From an uncultured Phocaeicola sp. (GTDB taxonomy: Bacteria > Bacteroidota > Bacteroidia > Bacteroidales > Bacteroidaceae), in assembly GCA_944320135.1 (NCBI GenBank), contig CALUGI010000028.1:1-41626 (forward strand): DNA of 41,626 nucleotides, in the 5' to 3' direction. Below, piece after piece: positions 32,860 through 41,599 of this stretch. A program made the translations under genes and the position numbers. How positions within the stretch are numbered: position 1 is the first letter of the stretch; each line of letters starts with the position of its first letter. The notes beneath the pieces were generated by a model, which saw only the letters and a program-made list of their open reading frames with translations, was not told where the DNA came from and made no database searches.

Positions 32860-32890
32860 AGAGGGGATGCGCATATAGCGCACCCCCTCT
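32860..32890. terminator. Hairpin between convergent genes
   Basis: AGAGGGGATGCGC (32860-32872) pairs with 32878-32890 over 13 positions with one A-C mismatch, around ATATA. The T-containing tail (TTTGTGTT) is on the minus strand, so it more likely ends the flavodoxin operon, though it could act in both directions. Confidence 0.6.
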
Positions 32891-32911
32891 GCCAATATCC
32901 TCAAAATGGCG

Positions 32912-33481
32912 TTACAGTTTTCTTGCCGCCTTGCGACATGCCGCCAGCTTTCTCACGCTGACGGCATGCGCTTTCGTTCCGCCCTGCTGAACGACGGACA
33001 CGATTTTGAAACCGCTCCATTTCAGAATCTCTTTCATCGCACGCACCGCTCCTTCGGACTGGCGGAACAGTATGTTGAACGGAAACGGAGTGGTGCAAGC
33101 GCTTACAATAATGGCTTTCTTGCCTTTGTGCAAAGGCTTCGGAATCCCGTTCGGGCTTTCCCCCATCATGCCGTACACGATTCTGTCGAACGCCGTTTTC
33201 AGCTGGCCGGGGATATTCCCCCAATAGCAAGGAACGCCCACCGCCAGCGCGTCGCATTCCCCTATAAGGCGGAGCAGGCGTTGAGCGCCATCTTCAGGCA
33301 ATACGCACCTCAAGCTGCTTCTGCACGACATACATCCGTTGCAAGGTGCAACGTGCAAATCGGAGATTGAAACGAAAGCCGTTTCAATTCCTCTTGCCTT
33401 CGCTTCTTCGTCTATGGCAGACAGCATCCGGAAGATATTCCCTTGTTTTCTGGGACTTCCGTTAACCACCAAAAGTTTCAT
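32912..33481 (-). CDS. Flavodoxin-like NAD(P)H-dependent FMN oxidoreductase
   Basis: A 189-residue flavodoxin-fold protein of the NADPH-dependent FMN reductase family. It starts MKLLVVNGSPRKQGN, whose NGSPRKxGN loop binds FMN phosphate. PCNGCMSC near 50 and GVPCYWGNIPGQLKTAFDR near 84 are also typical. Start 33481 (ATG) is chosen over the TTG at 33493 because it begins exactly at the flavin-binding strand. It is the last gene of the glgB - DUF6057-like - flavodoxin unit, 12 bases after the preceding stop. Its substrate is unknown. Confidence 0.88.
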   Translation of the reverse strand: MKLLVVNGSPRKQGNIFRMLSAIDEEAKARGIETAFVSISDLHVAPCNGCMSCRSSLRCVLPEDGAQRLLRLIGECDALAVGVPCYWGNIPGQLKTAFDRIVYGMMGESPNGIPKPLHKGKKAIIVSACTTPFPFNILFRQSEGAVRAMKEILKWSGFKIVSVVQQGGTKAHAVSVRKLAACRKAARKL

Positions 33482-33493
33482 CCGGAAAAGCAA

Positions 33494-34645
33494 TTAGTTT
33501 TGATAATCGAAATACCACCAATAGGTGTTGCCGTAATGACGGCGCATCCAGTTCTCGCGTTCTTTGGCCGAAGCGGTGTATTCTTTTTCCTTTTCTCTGT
33601 ACTCCATAAAACGCCGCAGGCAGGCCGTATCCCTTACGGCAAAGGCCGAATCTGCATGGAGCGACTGATACAGCGTCATCGCTTCCCGGTAGAAACGCGG
33701 CAAGGTGTCTTCTTCCTCATAGAAGTCGCTTACGGCAACCGCAAACCCTTCCAGATTCTTGTCGAGCAGCAAGGCGGACAAATAATAGTCGAGCGAAATG
33801 TGTTTGCCCGTGCCTTTATAACAGATATTGCGCAGGAAAGCCGTTCGTCCTTCCCCCTCATACGGCTCTGCTCCTAACAGGGAATAAACGGAATCGTTTG
33901 TATAGCGGAGCGTTTCCAGCGAATCGTCAGCGAAGAAAAGCCCGTCTGAACGGTAATACTGCGGATAGTCGAACAGACGTTCTCCCATCGTCCCGGTCCG
34001 TGCCATTGCCATCGTGCGCAAAGCCGTCAACGTTCGGGTCGCTTCAAGCGATTTTTCTCCCACGTGCAGCGCCTTGTCATACGCATGGTTGTGCAGATAG
34101 TGTTCCGCCTGAAGTTCATGGTGGAAAGCGCGGTCCGTGTTGCCGCACAACACGGTTGCCACGCATAATGCCAATATGATGAACAAATTGCCGTTGACCA
34201 CGCCCATAACGCTTCCTTCACGGTTCAATTGCACCCTAAACGTCCTTCTCAGCCAATAGGCGACTGCAATGAACACGGCTATCAGCAGCGGAAGAAGCCA
34301 CGGCCAGCATGAATGGAAAGAAGATATGTACACATTCCTCCCGACATCGGTCAGCGCGCACAGCATCAGGAACGAAGGCACATACGACAATGCACGGATG
34401 CTTCCTTTCAGCCCCAACATACTGTTCATTCCCCACCTGACCAACAAAAGAATCAGGGTAATCACAATTGCACTTGCAACCGGCGCGAAACGGGTTTTCC
34501 CGTGAGCCAGCGAATAATGCAACGCTTCCAGCACTTCGCGCTGGAATACATACAGATAAACGAAACTGAAAACAGAAAAAAGAAGACCGCATACCACGAT
34601 CATAATGCGTGCGGTCTTCTTATAAAACGAATTGTAATAACTCAT
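33494..34645 (-). CDS. Membrane protein of DUF6057-like type
   Basis: A 383-residue protein of unknown function. The first ~170 residues hold about five hydrophobic segments (near 13-33, 53-73, 84-97, 112-131 and 149-169). The last ~200 residues are soluble with charged, helical TPR-like spacing (for example EHYLHNHAYDKALHVGEKSL). The assignment to DUF6057 is from recall of this Bacteroidetes layout and is tentative. It begins 6 bases after the glgB stop and is likely translationally coupled to it. Confidence 0.65.
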   Translation of the reverse strand: MSYYNSFYKKTARIMIVVCGLLFSVFSFVYLYVFQREVLEALHYSLAHGKTRFAPVASAIVITLILLLVRWGMNSMLGLKGSIRALSYVPSFLMLCALTDVGRNVYISSFHSCWPWLLPLLIAVFIAVAYWLRRTFRVQLNREGSVMGVVNGNLFIILALCVATVLCGNTDRAFHHELQAEHYLHNHAYDKALHVGEKSLEATRTLTALRTMAMARTGTMGERLFDYPQYYRSDGLFFADDSLETLRYTNDSVYSLLGAEPYEGEGRTAFLRNICYKGTGKHISLDYYLSALLLDKNLEGFAVAVSDFYEEEDTLPRFYREAMTLYQSLHADSAFAVRDTACLRRFMEYREKEKEYTASAKERENWMRRHYGNTYWWYFDYQN

Positions 34646-34651
34646 ACCTAA

Positions 34652-36664
34652 TCAGTCTTTCACCCGCTTCAGCACCACGGCGGAACGAGCAGGTACATAC
34701 AGTTTAAGCCACTCTTTCTTGTCCTTCGCATAAAGCGGGTCGGCGCATGTGAAATGGCGCAACGAATCGTCAGAGAATCCGAAACCGCCGAATGCCTTGT
34801 TGTCAGTGTTCAGCACTACGTCGTAAGCGCCGCGCGGAACCAAGAAGCCGTAATCTGTAAACGAACGGGTTGGATTGAAGTTGAACACGAAAACCAAATC
34901 CTTGCGGCGATAAGCCAGTATCTGGTCGCCGTCGTTGTGCCATACTTCTATCACGTCTGATTTCTGAATGTTCTTTACGCTTGTCAGCAAGTGGACCATC
35001 TCTTTGTCAAAATCGCCGAGATAATGATAGCACAAGCTCTTGTCGTCTACCAAATGCCATTGGCGGCGCGCGTATTTATACGACCAGCCGTTGCCTTCTC
35101 TGGGGAAATCAATCCATTCCGGATGGCCGAACTCATTTCCCATGAAGTTCAAGTATCCTCCATTGATGGTGGAAGCAGTGAGCAAGCGAATCATCTTGTG
35201 AAGCGCAATGCCCCGTTCAACCGTGCCGTTCTCGTCTCCCTTTCTGAAGTGCCAGTACATATCGGCATCGATCAGGCGGAAAATGATGGTTTTGTCGCCC
35301 ACCAGCGCTTGGTCATGGCTTTCACAATAAGATACGGTCTTTTCGTCTTTGCGCCGGTTGGTCACTTCCCAGAACAGGCTTGACGGTTTCCAGTCTTCAT
35401 CGCGACGCTCCTTGATAATCTTTATCCAATAGTCTGGTATGTTCATCGCCATGCGATAGTCGAAGCCGTATCCTCCATCTTCAAACGGAGCCGCAAGTCC
35501 CGGCATACCCGAAACTTCTTCGGCAATGGTAATGGCTTTCGGATTTACTTCGTGAATCAGCTTGTTGGCAAGAGTCAGATAGCAAATGGCATTGTCGTCC
35601 TGGTGTCCGTTGAAATAGTCGCCGTAATTGCAGAAGGCTTCTCCCAACCCGTGGCTGTAATAGAGCATGGAAGTTACGCCGTCGAAACGGAATCCGTCGA
35701 AATGGAATTCTTCCATCCAATACTTGCAGTTGGACAGGAGGAAATGCAGCACTTCGTTCTTTCCGTAATCGAAGCAAAGGGAGTCCCATGCCGGATGCTC
35801 GCGTCTGTCTCCTTGATAGAAGTATTGGCACGGGTCGCCCGCAAAATTGCCTAACCCTTCTACTTCGTTTTTCACAGCATGTGAGTGAACAATGTCCATA
35901 ATGACGGCAATTCCCATGCGATGGGCCGTATCAATCAATTCTTTCAGTTCGTCGGGAGTGCCGAAACGTGAAGACGGAGCAAAGAAACTTGACACATGAT
36001 AACCGAAACTTCCGTAATAAGGATGTTCCTGAATGGCCATAATCTGGATGCAATTATATCCGTCGTTTGCTACGCGCGGCAGGATATTCTCGCGAAACTC
36101 ATTGTAGGTGCCCACGCGTTCCGCATCTTGCGACATGCCCACATGGCATTCATAAATCATAAGCGGGCCTACATTCGGAGTGAATGTTTTCTTTTTGAAT
36201 TTATAGGGCTTGTCCGGATTCCACACCTGCGCGCTGAAAATCTTGGTTTCGTCGTCCTGCACTACTCGTCTGGCCCATGCAGGAATGCGCTCTCCGCATC
36301 CGCCGTCCCAATACACCTTCAGTTTGTAGAGGTCGCCATGCTTCATGGCCTTTTCGGGGAGCTTGATTTCCCAATTTCCGCTGTTGCGCAAACGTTTCAT
36401 TTTATAGGCAGGGGTTTCTTTCCAGCCGTTGAAATCACCGATGAGGTAAATGTCGGTAGCATTCGGCGCCCACTCGCGGAACACCCATCCTTTGTCGGTG
36501 CGGTGCAACCCGAAATACAGATGTCCGTCGGCGAAATCCGACAATTTCTTTTTCCCCACCAGCTCTTTTTCCTTTGCGACAGCATACAGATGACGTCCGT
36601 TGATTGCGTCAGCATACGGTTCCAGCCAAGGGTCGTTCTTGATAATGTTCAATACTCCGTCCAT
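34652..36664 (-). CDS. glgB: 1,4-alpha-glucan branching enzyme (GH13)
   Basis: A 670-residue glycogen-branching enzyme. An N-terminal CBM48-like domain is around residues 50-150 (FREWAPNATDIYLIGDFNGW). The GH13 barrel has DIVHSH, FDGFRFDGV with nucleophile D328, TIAEEVSG with acid/base E382 and SHDQ with D451. The C-terminal domain closes at 670. The length and motif style match the eukaryote-like GH13_8 type rather than the longer E. coli form. It is the second gene after yhcH. Confidence 0.95.
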   Translation of the reverse strand: MDGVLNIIKNDPWLEPYADAINGRHLYAVAKEKELVGKKKLSDFADGHLYFGLHRTDKGWVFREWAPNATDIYLIGDFNGWKETPAYKMKRLRNSGNWEIKLPEKAMKHGDLYKLKVYWDGGCGERIPAWARRVVQDDETKIFSAQVWNPDKPYKFKKKTFTPNVGPLMIYECHVGMSQDAERVGTYNEFRENILPRVANDGYNCIQIMAIQEHPYYGSFGYHVSSFFAPSSRFGTPDELKELIDTAHRMGIAVIMDIVHSHAVKNEVEGLGNFAGDPCQYFYQGDRREHPAWDSLCFDYGKNEVLHFLLSNCKYWMEEFHFDGFRFDGVTSMLYYSHGLGEAFCNYGDYFNGHQDDNAICYLTLANKLIHEVNPKAITIAEEVSGMPGLAAPFEDGGYGFDYRMAMNIPDYWIKIIKERRDEDWKPSSLFWEVTNRRKDEKTVSYCESHDQALVGDKTIIFRLIDADMYWHFRKGDENGTVERGIALHKMIRLLTASTINGGYLNFMGNEFGHPEWIDFPREGNGWSYKYARRQWHLVDDKSLCYHYLGDFDKEMVHLLTSVKNIQKSDVIEVWHNDGDQILAYRRKDLVFVFNFNPTRSFTDYGFLVPRGAYDVVLNTDNKAFGGFGFSDDSLRHFTCADPLYAKDKKEWLKLYVPARSAVVLKRVKD

Positions 36665-36735
36665 AGTATCAGTTGTTTTGATTTGACTATTGTTTTTTAT
36701 ACGCCTGCATCCCGGACGAACGCAGACATTTTTTA

Positions 36736-37179
36736 TTATTTTACACGTACTTTCACGATAACTTTCTTCACCCCGTCAGGAGTTACTCCCGGCGCGTGCG
36801 CGTCTTCCGGGAAAAAGATAGCGAACATTCCCGGTTTCACTGTCAGATAGTCCGTTGCCAGCCCTTCGTAGAAAGTGATGTCTTTTTCCGCGTTGTATGC
36901 GGCTTCCGGCAAGTCGGCGCGGGGCATGTATCCCATTCCTTCCACTCCCGACAGAGGTATCTGGATGTCGATGAAGTTGTTGTGGGTTTCGATTCTGGCC
37001 TCTTCTTTCGTTTTCGGACGAGCCTGCGAGAAATTGACTATCAGTTCACCTTCTTTCAAGACCACTTTTCCCGTTTCGTGCGCTTCCAAGTCGGTTGATT
37101 TCAGAAAGTCTACAGCTTGGGCGAACAATGGGTTCAAAGATACGTACTTTTCCAAGTTTTCTAATCTGTCAATAACCAT
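36736..37179 (-). CDS. YhcH/YjgK/YiaL family protein
   Basis: A 147-residue cupin-like protein of the DUF386 family. Typical sequence includes MVIDRLENLEKYV at the start, ETHNNFIDIQIPLSG near 84-98, MGYMPRADL, and FPEDAHAPG near 123-131. Members are linked to sialic acid or uronate metabolism and bind metal, but the reaction here is not known. It is 71 bases upstream of glgB on the same strand. Its -7 box is at 37243. Confidence 0.9.
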   Translation of the reverse strand: MVIDRLENLEKYVSLNPLFAQAVDFLKSTDLEAHETGKVVLKEGELIVNFSQARPKTKEEARIETHNNFIDIQIPLSGVEGMGYMPRADLPEAAYNAEKDITFYEGLATDYLTVKPGMFAIFFPEDAHAPGVTPDGVKKVIVKVRVK

Positions 37180-37242
37180 AATGAAATGTTTTTAATATTA
37201 AATAATCGGATTGGTTTGCCGCCAGCAACTGCGGCGGCTACA

Positions 37243-37250
37243 CAAACTTA
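37243..37250 (-). promoter_or_regulatory. -7 box of yhcH-glgB unit
   Basis: TAAGTTTG on the minus strand matches TAnnTTTG, 63 bases before the yhcH start. The leader contains a short GCCGCC/GGCGGC hairpin near 37220-37240. Confidence 0.45.
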
Positions 37251-37288
37251 CGAAATTTATTCCGATAAACGAACAAAACGGGGATTTT

Positions 37289-38080
37289 TTAGTTCTTCTC
37301 CAGCATTTTCAATAAAAAATCATGTGTTTTGCCGTTGGAAGCTACCACTTCCTGTCCCGATTCGCAGTCGTTTCCTCCGCTGAAGTCCGTCACGCGTCCT
37401 CCGGCATTCTTCACTATCAGAATGCCTGCGGCAACGTCCCACGGGCCCAAGAAGGCTTCCGCGCGGGCGTCGAAACGTCCGCAAGCCACATAACACATCT
37501 CCGCTGCGGCAGCTCCCACGACCCTCGTTCCGGCCACGTTGCCGTAAACTCCGGCAATCAGCTTCTGAAAGACGGGCTTGTAGGTTTCCGCGTCGTATGG
37601 CAGGCCGAGGGCCAGAAAGGCGTCGTCGGCAGAAGATACGTCCGACACATGAATCACTTCCTCGTCCCGATAGGACGGCGCGCCTTTATGCGTCCAGAAG
37701 CATTCGTCACGGCAGATTTCGTAGACGACTCCAAGCAATATCTCGTTCCGGTCGCGCAAGGCAATGCTCACGCAGTAAGGCGCATTGTCGTGAATGAAAT
37801 TGGTTGTCCCGTCCAGCGGATCGACCACCCAGCAATAAGGTTCGCCGTTGAATCCCATGCTGCCTTCCTCCGCTATAAAGCCTGCTTCAGGGAGCAGCTC
37901 TTTCAGGCCGGACACAATTCTCCGCTCCGACTCCCTGTCTACGTAAGACACGTAATCGTGCGCATGTTTCTTCTCCACCCGGACGCGCGAAAATCCCCGC
38001 CGCTCTTGACGGATAAAGCGTCCGGTTTCCGTTGCAAGGCGGCGGACTTTTGACGTAAGTTCCGGCAGATTCAGGCTCAT
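37289..38080 (-). CDS. Inositol monophosphatase family protein
   Basis: A 263-residue Mg-dependent phosphatase (SuhB/IMPase). Metal-binding motifs are present: GFIAEEGS near 67-74 and WVVDPLDGTTNFIH near 84-97, with the C-terminal GPWDVAAGILIVKNAGG near 217-233. Substrates could be inositol phosphate or PAP. Its ATG overlaps the MORN gene's stop codon by 4 bases (ATGA), so the two are translationally coupled. Confidence 0.94.
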   Translation of the reverse strand: MSLNLPELTSKVRRLATETGRFIRQERRGFSRVRVEKKHAHDYVSYVDRESERRIVSGLKELLPEAGFIAEEGSMGFNGEPYCWVVDPLDGTTNFIHDNAPYCVSIALRDRNEILLGVVYEICRDECFWTHKGAPSYRDEEVIHVSDVSSADDAFLALGLPYDAETYKPVFQKLIAGVYGNVAGTRVVGAAAAEMCYVACGRFDARAEAFLGPWDVAAGILIVKNAGGRVTDFSGGNDCESGQEVVASNGKTHDFLLKMLEKN

Positions 38081-39195
38081 TTCTTTTCCTCCAGCAAGCG
38101 TCCGTATCTGAAAGTGCCCTGGCGGATGACCTTCCCGTTCGCGTCGGTCTCAACAAAAGGCCCGTCTTTTTTCCCTTGCTTGAAGAAACCTTCAAAACGG
38201 ATTCCGTCTTTGCTGACGAGCGTGCCTTTGCCTTCCTCCTTGCCGCGCACGAAACCGCCCGTATAGACCGAGCCGTCGGCCGCGCGCAACGTGCCTTTGC
38301 CGTCGGGCATATTGTTTTTCCATTGGCCTTCATACACGTCGCCGTTGGCCCATCGGTAAGTGCCCGTTCCGGAACGTTGGTTTCTCAGCCATTGGCCCTC
38401 GTATACGGCTCCGTTGGCCCATGTGAACATGCCCGTCCCGTTCTGCCATCCGTCTGAGAACTGGCCCACATACTTGTCTCCGTTGGGATAAGTGTAGATG
38501 CCTTCTCCCGTCCGCCTGCCGTCGGCATAGTCTCCTTCGTATTTCTCTCCGTTCTGAAAGCAGAAGATTCCCTTTCCTTCCTGGACGTCGTTTTTCCAGT
38601 CGCCTACGTATTTGTCTCCGTTTGTGTAGTAGAAAGTGCCCTTTCCCTCGCGCATACCGTTTTTCCACTCGCCTTCATACCTCGACTTGTCTTCCCACAC
38701 CATCACTCCGTATCCGTCTTTCAAGTCGTTCTTCCAGTCGCCCGTGTAAGAAGCGCCGCCGCTCCACGTGTAAGTTCCCTTTCCGTTGCGCTTGTCCTGA
38801 TGCCATGTTCCGACGTACAAGTCGCCGTTGTAATAGGTCATCGTGCCTTCTCCTTCCTGAAAATCCTCAAACCAGAAGCCTTCATAGCGGTTGTTGTTCA
38901 TGAAATAAAAGGTGCCTTTGCCGTGCTGGCGGTCTTGAAACCATTCGCCTACATACTTTTCTCCGTCGCTGAACGTGTAAGTGCCTTGTCCCTGACGTTT
39001 TCCTTTCACGTATTCGCCTTCGTACACGTCGCCGTTCTTGAACACTGTCCGGCCCTTTCCGTTGGGGCGTCGTCCTTTCAGTTCTCCCGTGTATTCCGCT
39101 CCGTCTTTAAACTTGTAATAGCCCAAAGACATCTGAGCCGATACTGGCCCTGCACCTGCCAGCAGAGCGAACAATAAAATGCTATATCTGTTCAT
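38077..39195 (-). CDS. Exported protein made of 14 MORN repeats
   Basis: A 372-residue protein. A signal peptide (about 1-20, ending VSAQ) is followed by 14 consecutive repeats of exactly 23 residues, each of the form Y-x-G-x-W/F ... GKG (for example TYTFSDGEKYVGEWFQDRQH). MORN repeats form extended beta-hairpin rods and bind lipid or protein partners. It is exported to the periplasm or surface; no anchor is seen. It is coupled to the inositol phosphatase gene downstream. A -7 box is at 39221. Confidence 0.92.
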   Translation of the reverse strand: MNRYSILLFALLAGAGPVSAQMSLGYYKFKDGAEYTGELKGRRPNGKGRTVFKNGDVYEGEYVKGKRQGQGTYTFSDGEKYVGEWFQDRQHGKGTFYFMNNNRYEGFWFEDFQEGEGTMTYYNGDLYVGTWHQDKRNGKGTYTWSGGASYTGDWKNDLKDGYGVMVWEDKSRYEGEWKNGMREGKGTFYYTNGDKYVGDWKNDVQEGKGIFCFQNGEKYEGDYADGRRTGEGIYTYPNGDKYVGQFSDGWQNGTGMFTWANGAVYEGQWLRNQRSGTGTYRWANGDVYEGQWKNNMPDGKGTLRAADGSVYTGGFVRGKEEGKGTLVSKDGIRFEGFFKQGKKDGPFVETDANGKVIRQGTFRYGRLLEEKK

Positions 39196-39220
39196 CGTTG
39201 ATTCTTTGTTTGGTTGTTGT

Positions 39221-39228
39221 CAAAATTA
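39221..39228 (-). promoter_or_regulatory. -7 box of the MORN-phosphatase operon
   Basis: TAATTTTG on the minus strand, 25 bases before the MORN start codon. Confidence 0.5.
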
Positions 39229-39258
39229 GTGCTTTTGCCGTTGGCCCGCACCGCCCGT

Positions 39259-40545
39259 TCATACTTTTTTGCCTGCCACCGCTTCTATTAAGTTTTCTTT
39301 GCGGAAATATTTCTGCGCCAAAGTCCGGATGTCTTCGGGCGACGTTTCACGGATAGCGTCCAGCGAACGCCGATAAAAGTCGTGGTCGAGATTTGCCGTT
39401 TCGATGAATATCCATGCGTCAGAAAGAGAAAACGGATTTTCATACGAACGGCATATATCTCCCAACATATAGTTGCGCACCATTTCCAGTTCTTCCTCCG
39501 GCACTCGTTCTTCCCGCAGCCGGTCCATTTCATGATAAACCTCTTTTATCACCGGCTCCACATACTCGTTTCCCGTTTCCGTACTTATCACCAGCAGTCC
39601 CGTTCCGGGATAGGCCACAAGCCCTGCCCCTATGCCGTATGTATATCCCTTTTCTTCGCGAATGTTCGACATCAGGCGACTGCCGAAATACCCGCCGAAC
39701 AAGGTGACCAGCACGCGCAGCTTCAGATAATCAGGATGTTTGCGGTCGAGCGTGAACCCTCCGATTTTCAACGAACTTTGCATGGCATCTTCTTTCTCCG
39801 CAAATACACGCTTGCGCGAATCCGTCGTTATCGGAATTTCCGGAATGCCGGACGAAAGGAATGAGCTTCCCCATTCTGCATCGCCGAAATGCGACTCTAT
39901 GCAACGCACCGCTTCCGGAGTCACTTTTCCCGAAAGATAAGCTGAGCAGTTGCCGGAACTGTAATTACAACGGTAGTAGTCTTTCAGCCGCTCCACGTCG
40001 ATACTATCGTAGTCGTCCAACTCCGCATAGCGTCCCAGCGGATGGCTTTCTCCGAAAAGCGAGCGGTTGAGCAGCTTGCGGGAAAGCACTTCCACCCTTT
40101 GGTTGTTTACCATAAACTGATGCTTGTGGATGTCGCGGATTACGGAAAATTCCTTTTCCGGGAAAACAGGTTCTTTTACCATTGAAGCCACGATTTCAAG
40201 GGTTTTCCCGAAATATTTCGACAGTGAATAGAGCGTCACGAAACTGCTGTCTACCGATACCGACAAGTCGAGCCATGCTCCGTAATAGTCCAACGCCTCC
40301 GCTATTTCGGCGGAAGGAAAGCGTTTCGTACCCTCCCTCAGCATTCGATTGGTGAAAACGGCTTGCAAAGGTTGGGATTGCCGCAACTGGCCGCTCCTGA
40401 CAACCAAATCAAACCGCACCACGTCTTCGCTTCCCGCCTGTATGGTGAACAGAGGCATTCCGTTACGCATCAGCCGCTTTTCGGGGCGGGCTATCGAAAA
40501 ATCGTCCAATTGGCGGATCTTAGGGGCTATCGTCCTGTCGAGCAT
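39259..40545 (-). CDS. M16 (insulinase-like) family protein lacking the HxxEH motif
   Basis: A 428-residue protein with the two-lobe M16 pattern: the amino lobe contains a segment aligned to the zinc helix, but it reads FTNRMLREGT (64-73) where an active M16 peptidase has HxxEH. The C-terminal lobe is typical: LFGGYFGSRLMSNIREEKGYTYGIG near 285-310 and the closing helices. Active bacterial M16 systems often pair an HxxEH subunit with an inactive one. No active partner is seen in the window, so it could work with a partner elsewhere or have another role. There is no signal peptide. It starts 2 bases after the kdsB stop. Confidence 0.85.
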   Translation of the reverse strand: MLDRTIAPKIRQLDDFSIARPEKRLMRNGMPLFTIQAGSEDVVRFDLVVRSGQLRQSQPLQAVFTNRMLREGTKRFPSAEIAEALDYYGAWLDLSVSVDSSFVTLYSLSKYFGKTLEIVASMVKEPVFPEKEFSVIRDIHKHQFMVNNQRVEVLSRKLLNRSLFGESHPLGRYAELDDYDSIDVERLKDYYRCNYSSGNCSAYLSGKVTPEAVRCIESHFGDAEWGSSFLSSGIPEIPITTDSRKRVFAEKEDAMQSSLKIGGFTLDRKHPDYLKLRVLVTLFGGYFGSRLMSNIREEKGYTYGIGAGLVAYPGTGLLVISTETGNEYVEPVIKEVYHEMDRLREERVPEEELEMVRNYMLGDICRSYENPFSLSDAWIFIETANLDHDFYRRSLDAIRETSPEDIRTLAQKYFRKENLIEAVAGKKV

Positions 40546-40547
40546 AC

Positions 40548-41309
40548 TTATCCCAATTCTTGATGTTGGTGCAAAAACTCTTCAGCGCGCGCCAGATCCT
40601 GCGGCGTGTCGATACCGATTGTCTCCACATCGCTGATGCCGACCTTGACGGTATAACCGTTTTCAAGCCAACGCAGCTGTTCGAGCGACTCTGCCAACTC
40701 CAGCGGCGATTGGGACAAAGCGGTAATTTCTTTCAACACCGAAGTCCGATAGGCATACAGCCCGATATGTTTGTAGTATATATGGTTGGCAAGCCACTCT
40801 TTGCGGTCGCGGTTGCGCTGGAAAGGAATGATGGAACGGCTGAAATACAAAGCCTGCATCCGGCTGTTCACCACAACTTTGGGAGAGTTCACATTTTCCA
40901 GCGCATCGTATCCGTCTGCGGGAACGAACGGTTTGACCAAAGTAGCGATTTGTGTAGAATCGTCATCGAAGCAGGCTTTCACAGCCTCTATTTGCGACTT
41001 GCGGATAAAAGGTTCGTCGCCTTGAATGTTGACTACCACGTCATAGTCGGCACCTGTTTTGCAATATGCTTCATAGCAACGGTCGGTGCCGCTTTTATGG
41101 CTCGTTGAGGTCATCACAGCCTTTCCTCCGAAAGCCTTTACAGCAGCTTCAATCCGCTCGTCATCGGTCGCCACATACACCTCGTCCAATGCATCTTTCA
41201 CTTGTTCGTACACTCGTTGAATCACGGTTTTCCCTCCCAACATTGCCAACGGTTTGGCCGGGAAGCGCGTAGACGCATATCTTGCTGGAATAATCCCTAA
41301 AAATTTCAT
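40548..41309 (-). CDS. kdsB: 3-deoxy-manno-octulosonate cytidylyltransferase
   Basis: A 253-residue enzyme that activates Kdo with CTP to give CMP-Kdo for lipopolysaccharide. It starts MKFLGIIPARYASTRFPAKP, with the nucleotide-binding motif PARYASTRFPAKP. Later motifs are NIQGDEPFI near 96 and the C-terminal QLRWLENGY. The ATG at 41309 is chosen over the longer frame because it gives the canonical KdsB amino end. It is the first gene of the kdsB-M16 pair. Confidence 0.96.
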   Translation of the reverse strand: MKFLGIIPARYASTRFPAKPLAMLGGKTVIQRVYEQVKDALDEVYVATDDERIEAAVKAFGGKAVMTSTSHKSGTDRCYEAYCKTGADYDVVVNIQGDEPFIRKSQIEAVKACFDDDSTQIATLVKPFVPADGYDALENVNSPKVVVNSRMQALYFSRSIIPFQRNRDRKEWLANHIYYKHIGLYAYRTSVLKEITALSQSPLELAESLEQLRWLENGYTVKVGISDVETIGIDTPQDLARAEEFLHQHQELG

Positions 41310-41346
41310 AGCACTGCAATTGTTTGTCAAAATTTACAATAAGCAG

Positions 41347-41382
41347 AAAAGGAGGAAAATCGGTGATGATTTTCCTCCTTTT
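41347..41382 (-). terminator. Rho-independent terminator of tRNA-Gly
   Basis: AAAAGGAGGAAAATC (41347-41361) pairs perfectly with 41368-41382 over 15 bases around GGTGAT. On the minus strand it follows the tRNA by 5 bases and the right arm ends in a T run. Confidence 0.85.
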
Positions 41383-41387
41383 CACAG

Positions 41388-41460
41388 AGCGGCAAACGGG
41401 ACTCGAACCCGCGACCCTCAGCTTGGGAAGCTGATGCTCTACCAACTGAGCTACTGCCGC
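41388..41460 (-). tRNA. tRNA-Gly(CCC)
   Basis: On the minus strand a 73-base cloverleaf folds: acceptor GCGGCAG/TTGCCGC, D stem GCTC/GAGC, anticodon stem TCAGC/GCTGA around loop TTCCCAA (anticodon CCC), T stem GCGGG/CCCGT with loop TTCGAGT. The discriminator is T and CCA is not encoded. A promoter lies at 41475-41506. Confidence 0.95.
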
Positions 41461-41474
41461 ATTTTTTGGTTGTG

Positions 41475-41506
41475 CAAATGTAGACTTTATTTTGGAAACA
41501 AACAAT
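41475..41506 (-). promoter_or_regulatory. Promoter of tRNA-Gly
   Basis: On the minus strand ATTG (41503-41506) and TACATTTG (41475-41482) are 20 bases apart, a good -33/-7 pair, 15 bases before the tRNA. Confidence 0.65.
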
Positions 41507-41562
41507 TTTTAGACTGAAAAAATGCAGGCGAATTTGATTTTTCTTCTTGGTGCAGAGTCCAA

Positions 41563-41599
41563 CAGCAAGTGCAACATTACAAAATATTTTTGAAAAAGC
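41563..41599 (-). promoter_or_regulatory. 37-base promoter-like element, near-copy of 27745-27781
   Basis: On the minus strand it reads GCTTTTTCAAAAATATTTTG then TAATGTTG and CACTTGCTG, matching the 27745 element at 32 of 37 positions. It lies about 100 bases upstream of tRNA-Gly, ahead of that tRNA's own promoter. The rest of 41507-41626 holds no supported gene. Confidence 0.45.
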
